From Oehlia diaphana (lineage: Eukaryota; Glomeromycota; Glomeromycetes; Glomerales; Glomeraceae): a DNA stretch of 21,683 nucleotides. The notes beneath the pieces were generated by a model that saw nothing but the letters and a program-made list of their open reading frames with translations, searched no databases and was not told the DNA's origin. Positions 10,376 through 18,850 of the stretch are shown piece after piece; the first letter of the stretch is position 1, and each line of letters starts with the position of its first letter. The stretch is from NCBI GenBank assembly GCA_003833135.1, contig QZLH01000261.1, forward strand, positions 61,323 to 83,005, written 5' to 3'. Both the position numbers and the translations under genes were made by a program.

Positions 10376-10513
10376 AAACGTTTGCGAAACGTTTTTTTTT
10401 TATGAATTACTTAATAAAAAACGTTTTCGCAACGTTTTCTATTAAAATAATTAAAAAACGTTTGCGAAACATTTTTTTATTAAATTTTATATTAAAAAAC
10501 GTTTCGCAAACGT
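10376..10513. repeat. Four palindromic ACGTTTGCGAAACGT-type units
   Basis: Units lie at about 10376-10395, 10420-10438, 10456-10472 and 10497-10513, separated by T- and A-rich spacers. Each can form a short hairpin. The assembly gap begins at the last base of the fourth unit, suggesting more of the same in the unsequenced interior. Confidence 0.8.
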
Positions 10514-11197
10514 NNNNNNNNNNNNNNNNNNNNNNNNNNNNNNNNNNNNNNNNNNNNNNNNNNNNNNNNNNNNNNNNNNNNNNNNNNNNNNNNNNNNNNN
10601 NNNNNNNNNNNNNNNNNNNNNNNNNNNNNNNNNNNNNNNNNNNNNNNNNNNNNNNNNNNNNNNNNNNNNNNNNNNNNNNNNNNNNNNNNNNNNNNNNNNN
10701 NNNNNNNNNNNNNNNNNNNNNNNNNNNNNNNNNNNNNNNNNNNNNNNNNNNNNNNNNNNNNNNNNNNNNNNNNNNNNNNNNNNNNNNNNNNNNNNNNNNN
10801 NNNNNNNNNNNNNNNNNNNNNNNNNNNNNNNNNNNNNNNNNNNNNNNNNNNNNNNNNNNNNNNNNNNNNNNNNNNNNNNNNNNNNNNNNNNNNNNNNNNN
10901 NNNNNNNNNNNNNNNNNNNNNNNNNNNNNNNNNNNNNNNNNNNNNNNNNNNNNNNNNNNNNNNNNNNNNNNNNNNNNNNNNNNNNNNNNNNNNNNNNNNN
11001 NNNNNNNNNNNNNNNNNNNNNNNNNNNNNNNNNNNNNNNNNNNNNNNNNNNNNNNNNNNNNNNNNNNNNNNNNNNNNNNNNNNNNNNNNNNNNNNNNNNN
11101 NNNNNNNNNNNNNNNNNNNNNNNNNNNNNNNNNNNNNNNNNNNNNNNNNNNNNNNNNNNNNNNNNNNNNNNNNNNNNNNNNNNNNNNNNNNNNNNNN
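10514..11197. other. Assembly gap (684 N)
   Basis: Unbroken run of N inside the hAT element. Any coding frame that crosses it is meaningless. Confidence 1.
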
Positions 11198-11369
11198 CGG
11201 TCGGTCAGACCGGTCGGTCAAACGGTCGGTCAGAGGTCTTTGACCGACCGATATCGGTCACGGTCATGACCGGTCATAACCGGTTAATGACCGTGACCGT
11301 TGCCATCCCTAATCAGTGGATTCCCAATTAAAACATAAAAAGGTTATCATAAATATCACGTGTAATCAC

Positions 11370-12185
11370 GCAATGTCAGAAATCACCCGACTTGTCTGGG
11401 CCTGCGAGTCAAGGAATGTAAGGAAAAGTTACGCTCGTTCTCTTCAGTCCTCATACCTCGGCTTGGGTGAGGTGCTAGAAAAATATGGTTTCGACTCTGA
11501 TGGTATAAATTCCATCCCGCTCTTTCCCTGAACTACAAAATTTAAGACGACAATAAGTTTTTCAAACACTGTATGGCGCAGATCCCTCTTAAGTTCCTAC
11601 GGTTTATTACAACCGAACAGTTTGGAAGCCATGCGAAACAAGTATATCGTGGCGCTTCTCATGCTGGGATCCATATCGTCATGGACGAAACAAGCAAGGA
11701 ACTTAGTATGCGTCCTCAGTATTTGATAGTGGGTTAAGAAAGCAAAAGGTCAAGTTGATTATGCTATTAAGGTAAAACTTTAATGTCGAAGTGTACATAT
11801 CGTATTTTGCTGACCTGAATTATATGAATGAATTATAGGACGCTAAAAACCTCATTTGTATTACGGGCATAAAGTATCTGTAGGTTTTTCCCAGAATATT
11901 AAACAGTTCGAGAGTGTGAATAAGAGGAATAAGAGAAAAAGGGTTGTCGATGATTTTTACGGTATCGTCACAACGGGTAGGGACTGGTACTTTCTTCTTT
12001 ATATCCCAGGAGGAATATCTAAGGCAGCCTTTACAATTGAATTTACCAAGATGACCTTGGTCATTGATTCGGAAGAGTATGTTAACCCGCGTAAAAGTGT
12101 GAGAAAGGTTTTGAGCGTAATCGTAGGTTTGTTAAAGGATAGGGCTATGTGTGTGGATGAAGAGCCGGAAAAGGAAGAGGGTTAG
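11370..12185 (+). pseudogene. Crinkler-like nuclease-domain gene relic
   Basis: Read on the plus strand across several frames. First comes SRNVRKSYARSLQSSYLG and LEKYGFDSDGI (to 11531), then a frameshift, then IPLKFLRFITTEQFGSHAKQ and ASHAGIHIVMDETSKELSMR (to ~11735). A second shift leads to KGQVDYAIK, a 67-bp GT..AG intron (11772-11838) and DAKNLICIT. A third shift leads to VGFSQNIKQFESVNKRNKRKR, YGIVTTGRDWYFLLY and a C-terminus rich in Lys/Val/Leu ending at 12185. The VDYAI...ICIT...GF.QN.KQ.ES...YGIVT...WYFL order resembles the PD-(D/E)XK-like C-terminal domain found in Crinkler-type and related Rhizophagus proteins (general knowledge, no search done). The third frameshift falls where the catalytic E-x-K should be. 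G+C is clearly higher than in the flanks. At least three frameshifts make it a pseudogene unless the assembly is faulty. Confidence 0.65.
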
Positions 12186-12440
12186 GATAGGGGGTTATTG
12201 TTCAAAAAAAAAAATCATATATATTAGCATAGACGTCATGTATGAGTGACCAGGTCACCATATCCTTTGTATAACGGGTCACGTTCTGAACTTTTGTATT
12301 TTCTTTCTAGTTATATTATTCAGCAAGCGACATACCAATTTTTTTAGCAAGTTGGCTTTTTTTTTTATTTCAATAATTAAACACAAGGAAATAATTACAT
12401 TATTATTGAATAAAATATGTTACAGTATTATCACATTATC
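12186..12440. other. Spacer after the Crinkler-like relic
   Basis: Low-coding spacer with a T-run near 12359-12367. The part just after the relic (to ~12310) keeps somewhat raised G+C and could be its former 3' flank. Confidence 0.3.
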
Positions 12441-13013
12441 TCATATTTTATTAATTATAATTATTTGGAGTACTACTCCAAGAAATAAAGCAAGGTATTT
12501 TTTATGTTCTTGTTCATTGCAGTTATTATAAGACTCGAGCAATTCGTACTGAATCAAGGGCTCGTTAATCACTTCATCGGAGAGGTTGTTCAGATCTGAA
12601 ATATATGAAGGGAAAGCCATTGGCAATCGCCTTGGTTTGTAAGTACAGGCTTGATTTTTGTTCGTTCATATGTTGATATTGATTATTCACTTGTAGAGCG
12701 GTTGTGGTTCTTGATAAGCTGCATAATTTCTCTAAAAGAAATTTTAGCAACATTACAGTTTAAATATTTTCAATGATAAATTCTAAATCTCTTTTATTGG
12801 AAATGGAAATAATATACATACGATAACGCAATGCCTTCTCCATATATTCTTGTTTGTCTCTCACTTTTATTAAACTTCTTCAAATAGTTTATAGTTTTTG
12901 TTTATTTTTCATATCAATTTGTTCTTGTCGCTTACGGAGTTTTCTATTCTTAGAATATTTTCTATTGAGGTTAGTGAGGTAGTTGAAGTGCGGTGGTGGT
13001 TCTGTATTGAGGC
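12441..13013 (-). pseudogene. Unassigned gene remnant, basic/coiled-coil exon plus C-terminal exon
   Basis: On the minus strand a segment at ~13013-12910 reads NTEPPPHFNYLTNLN and then a basic RKYSKNRKLRKRQEQIDMKNKQ, which resembles a nuclear-localisation or basic-zipper-like stretch. Stops follow, then RDKQEYMEKALRYR. A GTATGT donor near 12823 could pair with a TTTTAG acceptor near 12742. A separate open frame 12626-12441 contains PSYISDLNNLSDEVINEPLIQYELLESYNN. I do not recognise a family and cannot connect the pieces into one frame, so this may be one decayed gene or two. Confidence 0.3.
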
Positions 13014-13281
13014 ATTTTAACACACTAGGTACAGTATATATACTGGGCAGTTATGTAACAAACTCAGACAGCTTTCAAAGAAAAGTAAGGCTTAGAGTGC
13101 TAAACTTTGTATACAACTCATATTATCTTTTTCGTAGTACAATTATGTCACGTGACGTATTCATGAGTATTCATCAAGAAGTATTTTTTTAATTAACTTT
13201 ACACAATTTTTTCGGTTAAGTGTGGGAATGTAATGATTTATGTACAGTACTATTTTATGGAAATGGACAATGTAATCAACA

Positions 13282-13721
13282 CTATTGTAATACCAACTTG
13301 ATTTTGTTTTCTTTTTTGTTTACTATAAGCTTCGGTATAATTTTCAATCCTCGTACTAAAATGCGATAAAAGGATGTCGAAAGTTTTATATATTTTATAT
13401 ATATAATAATTATTGATTTGTTTGTCCACGTGAAATATTTTATGGATTTTGTACGGTGGTATTTATATTGAGTGACGTTGTCTTTTCTTTGGATTTCTTT
13501 CAGGTTATTGCTTTTCGGGCTTCGCTTGGATTGAGTTTCTTCTTGGGCTTCTTTGTAAAGGCCGGTTAATAAAGATAGAATCCGTGGAGCAAGAACAAAG
13601 AGGGAGGAATAAAGCATGAAAACAATGTCTGGTGGATCCTTTACATCATAAAGAAATGGGAGTTTGGTGTATTGGTTTCGTCCAGAAGAAGCAGAGCTTC
13701 GAATTTCTGATTTGCTTTGCC
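13282..13721 (-). pseudogene. Unassigned exon-like open frame
   Basis: The minus-strand frame is open from just inside an acceptor-like TTGCAG (at about 13727-13722) through RSSASSGRNQYTKLPFLYD, VKDPPDIVFMLYSSLFVLAP, RILSLLTGLYKEAQEETQSK and beyond to a stop at 13282. The first ~90 residues have balanced composition and higher G+C; the last ~45 are Ile/Lys/Tyr-rich and look non-coding. A short stretch upstream (PRILQAKIGRD, ~13830-13780), ending at a possible GTGAAA donor, could be a preceding exon with compatible phase. One hydrophobic segment (FMLYSSLFVLAPRILSLL) is visible. Family unknown. It may be a live gene whose other exons I cannot define. Confidence 0.35.
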
Positions 13722-13831
13722 TGCAATCGTAAAAATTATTGATTAGCGATACTAAACATGACTAATAAAATTTAATCATTTCACATATCTCGGCCAATCT
13801 TTGCCTGAAGAATTCGGGGATGATTGAGCGG

Positions 13832-13914
13832 ATATATATATATATATATATTTATATATTTCTAAAAATCGAAAAAAAAAAATGGTAATATATATATTTA
13901 TATATATATATATA
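13832..13914. repeat. Two TA microsatellite blocks
   Basis: TA runs at 13832-13860 and 13889-13914, separated by an A-rich spacer. Confidence 0.9.
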
Positions 13915-14087
13915 AGATGATGAATTAGAATGATGAAGCCTCATTTGTTAATCAGATCCATTTCTACCCGTGTTTTGGGTTAAGGAAATATATGTAGAGA
14001 TGTAATGGTTCTGTCGATTTATTCGAACTCAGTAGCAATTCAATTAAAATTATTTTGTTAGGTTTCTAGAACTAGTCACATTATTGA

Positions 14088-14345
14088 TCATGGTAATGAT
14101 ATTCTATGTTTCCATTGCTTTATTGCTGCAGTAATTTCGGCTTTGATTTTGCCGACTTCTTCAACGATAGTGGTGTTGATTTTGGTATCGCGATCGTTTG
14201 TCCTATTGACGATTTTTTGCCCAAAAAGAACCACATGGAGATAACTGGATATTTTCGGAGAACATTTTCGCAACGACAAAATAAAGAAACGGTTAAAGCC
14301 ATAAAAGGCATATTTTCTCGTTAAATGGATGATGCATCTATGCAA
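14088..14345 (-). other. Higher-GC segment open in several frames
   Basis: Between about 14100 and 14330 two minus-strand frames and one plus-strand frame are all open, unusual for this AT-rich DNA and suggestive of former coding sequence. The minus frame ending at 14088 contains TTIVEEVGKIKAEITAAIKQ, a plausible helix, and lies on the same strand as the neighbouring exon-like frame. I cannot choose a frame with confidence or name a product. Confidence 0.25.
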
Positions 14346-15074
14346 AGAAATCCGATTAAAATATTAATTATGGGAACACACAGGCATTCTATCATTAAGC
14401 GAAGATAAATATGAGTTCGACTGGTTTATTTTGCTAAACTTTTATTATTTGTTATTATTTTATTTATTCTAGCTACAGAATGAAATTTTATTATTATCAA
14501 CTGAAATGATGGGCTTTATTGTACTAGTGAATGAGAATATCTAATAAACCTTTTAAAAATTGTAATCAGGGAAAACCTTGATGTTCTTCGAAACAATGTG
14601 AATAATAATTATAATTGCATATTAACTAAAGTTTATGATAATTTCAGCCGAAATTAGAGACAGGATAACGACATGTAATGAATCAGAAAGTAAAAGGCGG
14701 TGTCCCTATACCTATCCCTGGTGCTAGAGCTTGCATGTACAAGAAAAAACAAAATATATAATTATTTTTATTTAATTTATTTTTATTAGTACGCCACCAT
14801 ATATTTGATATCTATTTGCCTCATATATTTTATTCGTAACAATAAAGCGTATTTTTTTCCGAATTTATTTTTAAATTTGATGCAAATGGTTTTTATACAT
14901 ACAATATGTGGGAAAATGATATATAAAATAATAATATTTAATTATTATTACACTATTCTCTTTATAAACAACAAGTTACATAAAATCTAAAACCGCTAGT
15001 ATAAATAAAAATTAAACATATTAGCTTCAGACAACGCCTATGCTAGTTCACTATAAAAAAAAATATGGTTAAAT
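14346..15074. other. Intergenic region with one dispersed repeat
   Basis: AT-rich. It contains the 56-bp repeat at 14601-14656, and a less AT-rich patch at about 14690-14745 with no legible frame. The right end should carry the 3' untranslated region of the membrane-protein gene. Confidence 0.4.
14601..14656 (-). repeat. 56-bp dispersed repeat with a palindromic end, copy 2
   Basis: Inverted match to 3695-3750 with about two differences, ending in TAATTTCAGCCGAAATTA. Flanking sequence on both sides is unrelated between the copies. Confidence 0.7.
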
Positions 15075-16682
15075 TCAAATAATTTCCCTATTTTGTTGGT
15101 CCAAAGAAGTTAATCCAAAATAGTTATTTGAAGCTTCCAATCTTTCATGTATCAAGTCCATTTTTGATATAAATATATCCCTTTGATCCGTATTCCATTG
15201 ACCTTTTAACAATAATCTTGCTAATCCCCATTTTGTTGTCAACGCTTGCAATATCAAAGTGTTCAATGCTATTCCAGAACAAGTATTATTTCTTTCTGAT
15301 ATCTCCTTTATCGTAAAGAATATTAATATTAATAATGAAATAATATTCATAATTAACCAAATATATAATAAAGGCCAATATTGTATAATCGTTACTTGAA
15401 TATTATTACAATATTTTATCAAAAATGTATCATTGGTATACTGTAAATAACTAAGAGAATAGTTATTTGCCAATATTCTATCTACGAGAACTATAGAAGA
15501 TGCGGCCATGTATTTAGCAAAGTCCATTTCTAATCCAGAAATGTATCTCCCATCATATTTGTAAGGATCAATATCTGGATTGGAATTTCCATTTGATAAG
15601 GTCAAAGCATCATAATTAAATCCTGTCATTTGAACATTTAATACTATAGTATTTACTGCGCTAATGGGTTTCAAATTTTTTATCGAACTTTGTAATGAAT
15701 TGTTTTTTTGAGTAATATCCACCAATCCGATTCTTGCTGTATAATTACATTGTACAAGAGTTACTATATTACTTTTTAAAGTTTTCACTGTATCATTCAG
15801 CCATCCTACTTTACTTTGATTTGTGAAATAATCAGGAGACACTTGATCAGATAAAATAATAGCGAAAGCAATTTTGTAATCACCAGCATTAGTCAAGACG
15901 TATAATCCCTGGAAATCCGATATAGCAGCATTGATGTTGATGTTGGTATCTAAACTCGTCATATTTATTAGTGGAAAAGTTGCCTTAGATGGTCCAGCAA
16001 ATTTGTCAGTCGCTATACAGGAAGTATTTACCACGATCGCACTTAGATCGTAAATATTCACTTCATTTGCAGAAAATAATAAGTCTTTTCCAACATGAGC
16101 TGCAATAGCATAATTTGGATTTCCTAAAACTGTGATATTGTTATCGATTCCATTTTTTACTATTGTAGTTGCTCTTACAAGTCCTGCTGGAGAAAGACCG
16201 CCCATAGCAAATGAATTTAACCCACAAGAAGGTGTGTCTGTGCAATTTATCAAAGCGTGAGTTTTTCCTTCATTAAAATCACATGCACCTCCAATTTCGC
16301 TTGTACTTATTCCTTTGGACAATCCCCATGCTGTAGCCGTTGCTAATAAAGCCAATAATAAATATGCCTTAACTTCTATGGAACTTATATTTGTAATACA
16401 TGAAACAATTCCGGTTTTTATTGAATCAATAGATTCTACTATTCTTATCAATGATCCTCTATCTCTTATTTTTTGCCATTTTCTTGTCGTTAAATGAATA
16501 AACGTAATTGTCAATATCGATATTGTTACTTTATCAACTATTGAAATTACAAGAGAAGCTGTACCCACATCAACTGTGATGTACCCATTTCTAGATATAT
16601 AATATAAAGTAATTGATATTAATATAATTGTGCTAAGGCACAAAATAACAAAGAAAACATTCTTTATTTTCTCGATGTTCAT
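15075..16682 (-). CDS. Multi-pass membrane protein with large lumenal/extracellular loop (535 aa)
   Basis: Uninterrupted single-exon frame; the first ATG of the frame is used and is followed directly by a hydrophobic segment. Likely membrane segments are residues ~8-29, ~40-63 (weaker, interrupted by DK), ~105-122 and ~435-458. Between the third and fourth lies a ~310-residue soluble region with several cysteines and many Asn-X-Ser/Thr sequons (for example NCT, NIT, NTS, NMT, NQS, NDT, NYT, NNS), as expected for a glycosylated domain outside the cytosol. The 77-residue C-terminal tail is polar and presumably cytosolic. The layout resembles fungal uncharacterised membrane proteins with N-terminal helices, an ectodomain and a C-terminal helix, but I cannot assign a named family or ligand. 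A cell-surface or secretory-pathway role is an inference. Confidence 0.88.
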   Translation of the reverse strand: MNIEKIKNVFFVILCLSTIILISITLYYISRNGYITVDVGTASLVISIVDKVTISILTITFIHLTTRKWQKIRDRGSLIRIVESIDSIKTGIVSCITNISSIEVKAYLLLALLATATAWGLSKGISTSEIGGACDFNEGKTHALINCTDTPSCGLNSFAMGGLSPAGLVRATTIVKNGIDNNITVLGNPNYAIAAHVGKDLLFSANEVNIYDLSAIVVNTSCIATDKFAGPSKATFPLINMTSLDTNININAAISDFQGLYVLTNAGDYKIAFAIILSDQVSPDYFTNQSKVGWLNDTVKTLKSNIVTLVQCNYTARIGLVDITQKNNSLQSSIKNLKPISAVNTIVLNVQMTGFNYDALTLSNGNSNPDIDPYKYDGRYISGLEMDFAKYMAASSIVLVDRILANNYSLSYLQYTNDTFLIKYCNNIQVTIIQYWPLLYIWLIMNIISLLILIFFTIKEISERNNTCSGIALNTLILQALTTKWGLARLLLKGQWNTDQRDIFISKMDLIHERLEASNNYFGLTSLDQQNREII

Positions 16683-16799
16683 AATACGAAATAATTGTTA
16701 CATTAAAGAGTTCTGGAGCTGTGTACGTACATTTTATATACTTATTTGTGCTTTGTAACGCATTCCATATGCGGTCAACAAAATAACACCTGAGAAATT

Positions 16800-16880
16800 C
16801 TGCGGACACGTGATAAATTTGTCAAAAAATCATTTCTATTTAAAATATATCACGTGATAGCAAAATTCTGCACGTGTATT
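16800..16880 (-). promoter_or_regulatory. Cluster of three CACGTG boxes upstream of the membrane-protein gene
   Basis: CACGTG occurs at 16807-16812, 16851-16856 and 16871-16876, about 125-190 bases before the start codon at 16682. CACGTG is the classical binding site of fungal bHLH factors such as Cbf1 and Pho4. The segment also shows a partly duplicated AAATTCTGC...CACGTG pattern (16796-16812 and 16863-16876), so the cluster may have arisen by local duplication. Confidence 0.5.
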
Positions 16881-17904
16881 ACAAATTGTAATAATATTTT
16901 TATTTTGAATAACCAACATTTTATATGAAACAATAATCTAAAATCGATTCATTGAAGGAATTGAATGCTAAGCTTGTAGTCAAATTGATAAGTTTCAGAA
17001 GTAAATGTTGTGCTCAAGCTCAGATTCAAAAGGGCTAGAAAAAAAAAAATAAAACAGATACCGCCAAGTTCACTGCTGAGAATGCTATTTGATCTAAAGA
17101 CTTCAATCATTATAGGTATAAAAACCAAATCATTATTAGATGTCCAACTCATTTACACAATAATCTTTGTTGTCATAAACACAAAATGAAGGATCTATAC
17201 TAAATGATTTATTATATTGTTTAAAGGATTTTCACATTCAAAGCTCATAAGTACCTTATAAATATTTAAAGAAGGTCACTTTCTTTTACACGACCAACTT
17301 TCCTTTACAATTCCTCAACTTCAATCTCATCTTCCCTAATTATAGATTGTCTTTGCCATTTCTAACTAAGAGTTCTTTTATTTATCTATTTGGCATGTCA
17401 AATATTTCTTAAAATGAGGGTTAATAAATACTACAGATTCACATTAGACAAAACTAGGGATGTTGTCAAGTTTAGGGTTTTAGGTTTTATGGTCATGTGA
17501 TTTTACTAATAATATTTAAAGTTTTAAACTCGATCAGATTCAAAATCAGTTTTCGAGCATGTTTTAAAATCCGAGTTTTATAGGTGAGTTTGAACTGGAT
17601 TCAAGTTGTTTGGACCAACCCATTTGAAGATTCCTTTTCATACATAGCAATATCAAGAGTTCCTGTTCCAAGTGACCTTTTTTTTCAGATTTTTTTTCCA
17701 AGTTTTATTCAAGACAATATTACATTTTCAAGACAATATTACAATAATTTTTTTTTACAATATTTGTTCACTTCAAATAATATAATTAGTAATCGAAGGT
17801 GAGAATTTTAAAAGTCTATTTTCCTTTTTTGGTGGAACTGAAAATGGAAAGATATTTTATCGTCTTTTTACCCTTAAATTCTTGCTAAATATTACATGAA
17901 AAAT
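16881..17904. other. Intergenic region
   Basis: No convincing gene. The minus-strand frame 17152-16949 (MSWTSNNDLVFIPIMIEVFR) has a reasonable first half then turns into Phe-rich sequence over a T/A run, so it could be a small remnant. At 17456 a TAGGGATG resembles a hAT tip, but no matching opposite end is found. The plus-strand frame at 17584-17802 is Phe-rich and looks random. Confidence 0.4.
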
Positions 17905-18303
17905 CCAGTCGCTACCAAGCCACCAAGAGCGGTAGAATTCGTGGCTGCTGCTCATTGCCTCCTCCATAGGGGAAGTGACCTGCTATAAATTGCGTATTTA
18001 CCTTTTACTTATTTTTTAGGTTAAACCAGCCTATCACAATAATCACAGCGATAACAACTTTCTGATATCTTTTAACAATACTCCCACCACATACCATCAC
18101 GTCTATGATATAAATCCTTCTGACAAACATATGACCACTAGTTCTCTTATAACCTATGCCTATACCAACCAAATTATAATGCACTTCACGAAATGAATGG
18201 TCCCAGATTATTGTCAAAGCTTCTTCAATTTTTTTTCTGCAAATCCTAAAATCCTGTGGTAAGTTTAATGACGAATCATCATCAATACTTATCCAATATT
18301 AAT
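17905..18303 (-). pseudogene. Fragment possibly from a trypsin-like (NAL1-like) protease family
   Basis: The minus-strand frame from ~18303 reads WISIDDDSSLNLPQDFRI, KKIEEALTIIWDHSFREVHY and NLVGIGIGYKRTSGHMF before drifting into hydrophobic residues and a stop at 18005. Further downstream in another frame, NSTALGGLVATGFF (~17940-17900) resembles the glycine-rich start of a trypsin-fold domain. Rhizophagus and plants have proteins with a VGIG.G.KR..G motif ahead of a trypsin-like domain, hence the tentative call. No catalytic His, Asp or Ser is visible, and the pieces are out of frame. Confidence 0.35.
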
Positions 18304-18559
18304 TTTTTGAGTTTTGGGATAAGGATGGCACCTATTTATAGAAAATATACACATGTATCATTGCTAACCTGCGAAACCCTTTATTAATAATTTTTCAAAT
18401 ACTAAAATGACACGATATAGCATTTTAATATTACAGAAGTTCATTGTGTAGAAAAATCAAAATCATATTATAAATATAAAATTAAAATTCACTATGATAA
18501 TTATGCTATAATCAAACTTGCCATTCTGCAATATTAAGCTCATTAATAATTTATTATAT

Positions 18560-18760
18560 ACAATAGATAGACTATACCATTTGATGTCACTTTTTATTTT
18601 GACTACGCTTTAGTTTTAAATAAAAAGACTTTAAAGCGAAAAAATGATCAGTGGTTTCCAATTAACACGCACGACATTTCCGAAAGAACCTTTTCCTATT
18701 TATTATACATTTTTGAAGTCCAAATATTCATAACATGTGATACATTTCTTTAATTGACAC
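18560..18760 (-). pseudogene. Protein kinase relic D with the unoccupied hAT target site
   Basis: Minus-strand reading: KKCITCYEYLDFKNV, two consecutive stops, GKGSFGNVVRVNWK (glycine loop, ~18696-18655), then after a one-base shift DHFFALKSF with the catalytic lysine (~18648-18620). After that the sequence is no longer kinase-like. It aligns with the N-lobe relic at 10005-11340 and with relic A. Across the hAT insertion site it carries a single ATCAGTGG (18647-18654), that is, the empty site. Confidence 0.8.
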
Positions 18761-18850
18761 TAAATTTTAGGATATTTTTATTATTTTGTTTGTGAAACCA
18801 TAAACTTATTGCTTTTAAAATGATAGCTAGTGCCTAGTGCCAGCAGGTAT

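Larger units (their letters stand above)
10245..11311. mobile_element. hAT-superfamily transposon with 8-bp target duplication
   Basis: The terminal inverted repeats begin TAGGGATGGCAACGGTC at both ends, 17 bp identical before diverging. The flanks are perfect 8-bp direct copies of ATCAGTGG (10237-10244 and 11312-11319), the hallmark of hAT integration. Subterminal regions are packed with GACCGACCG/CGGTCGGTC motifs in both orientations, as hAT ends often carry clustered transposase-binding sites. Inside the left arm are four near-palindromic ACGTTTGCGAAACGT-like units. Positions 10514-11197 are N, so whether a transposase gene lies inside cannot be said. If the gap length is true, the element is about 1.07 kb, too short for a complete hAT transposase of usual size. 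Confidence 0.93.
10005..11340 (-). pseudogene. Kinase N-lobe of the broken kinase-Sel1 gene, split by a hAT element
   Basis: Minus-strand reading. A short piece at about 11340-11312 corresponds to the VNW stretch that follows the glycine loop. After the hAT element the frame resumes at 10244 with DHIFAFKSFNNDEIILK (containing the catalytic lysine of the FALKSF motif), a stop in place of a glutamate, then VVNEVQ. A possible intron follows, then DFHENNIRIFGIINV (~10076-10030), the helix-C and beta-4 region. Order and orientation match the C-lobe at 8561-9345, so I infer a single gene running from ~11340 to ~6720. The glycine loop itself is not found beyond 11340, where unrelated higher-GC sequence begins. 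Confidence 0.8.

Noticed and set aside
10402..11331. Long open frames across the N run on both strands
   Set aside because: They are open only because N has no stops; the flanks are transposon ends.
17456..17600. hAT-like element starting at TAGGGATG
   Set aside because: No inverted partner end or 8-bp duplication found nearby.
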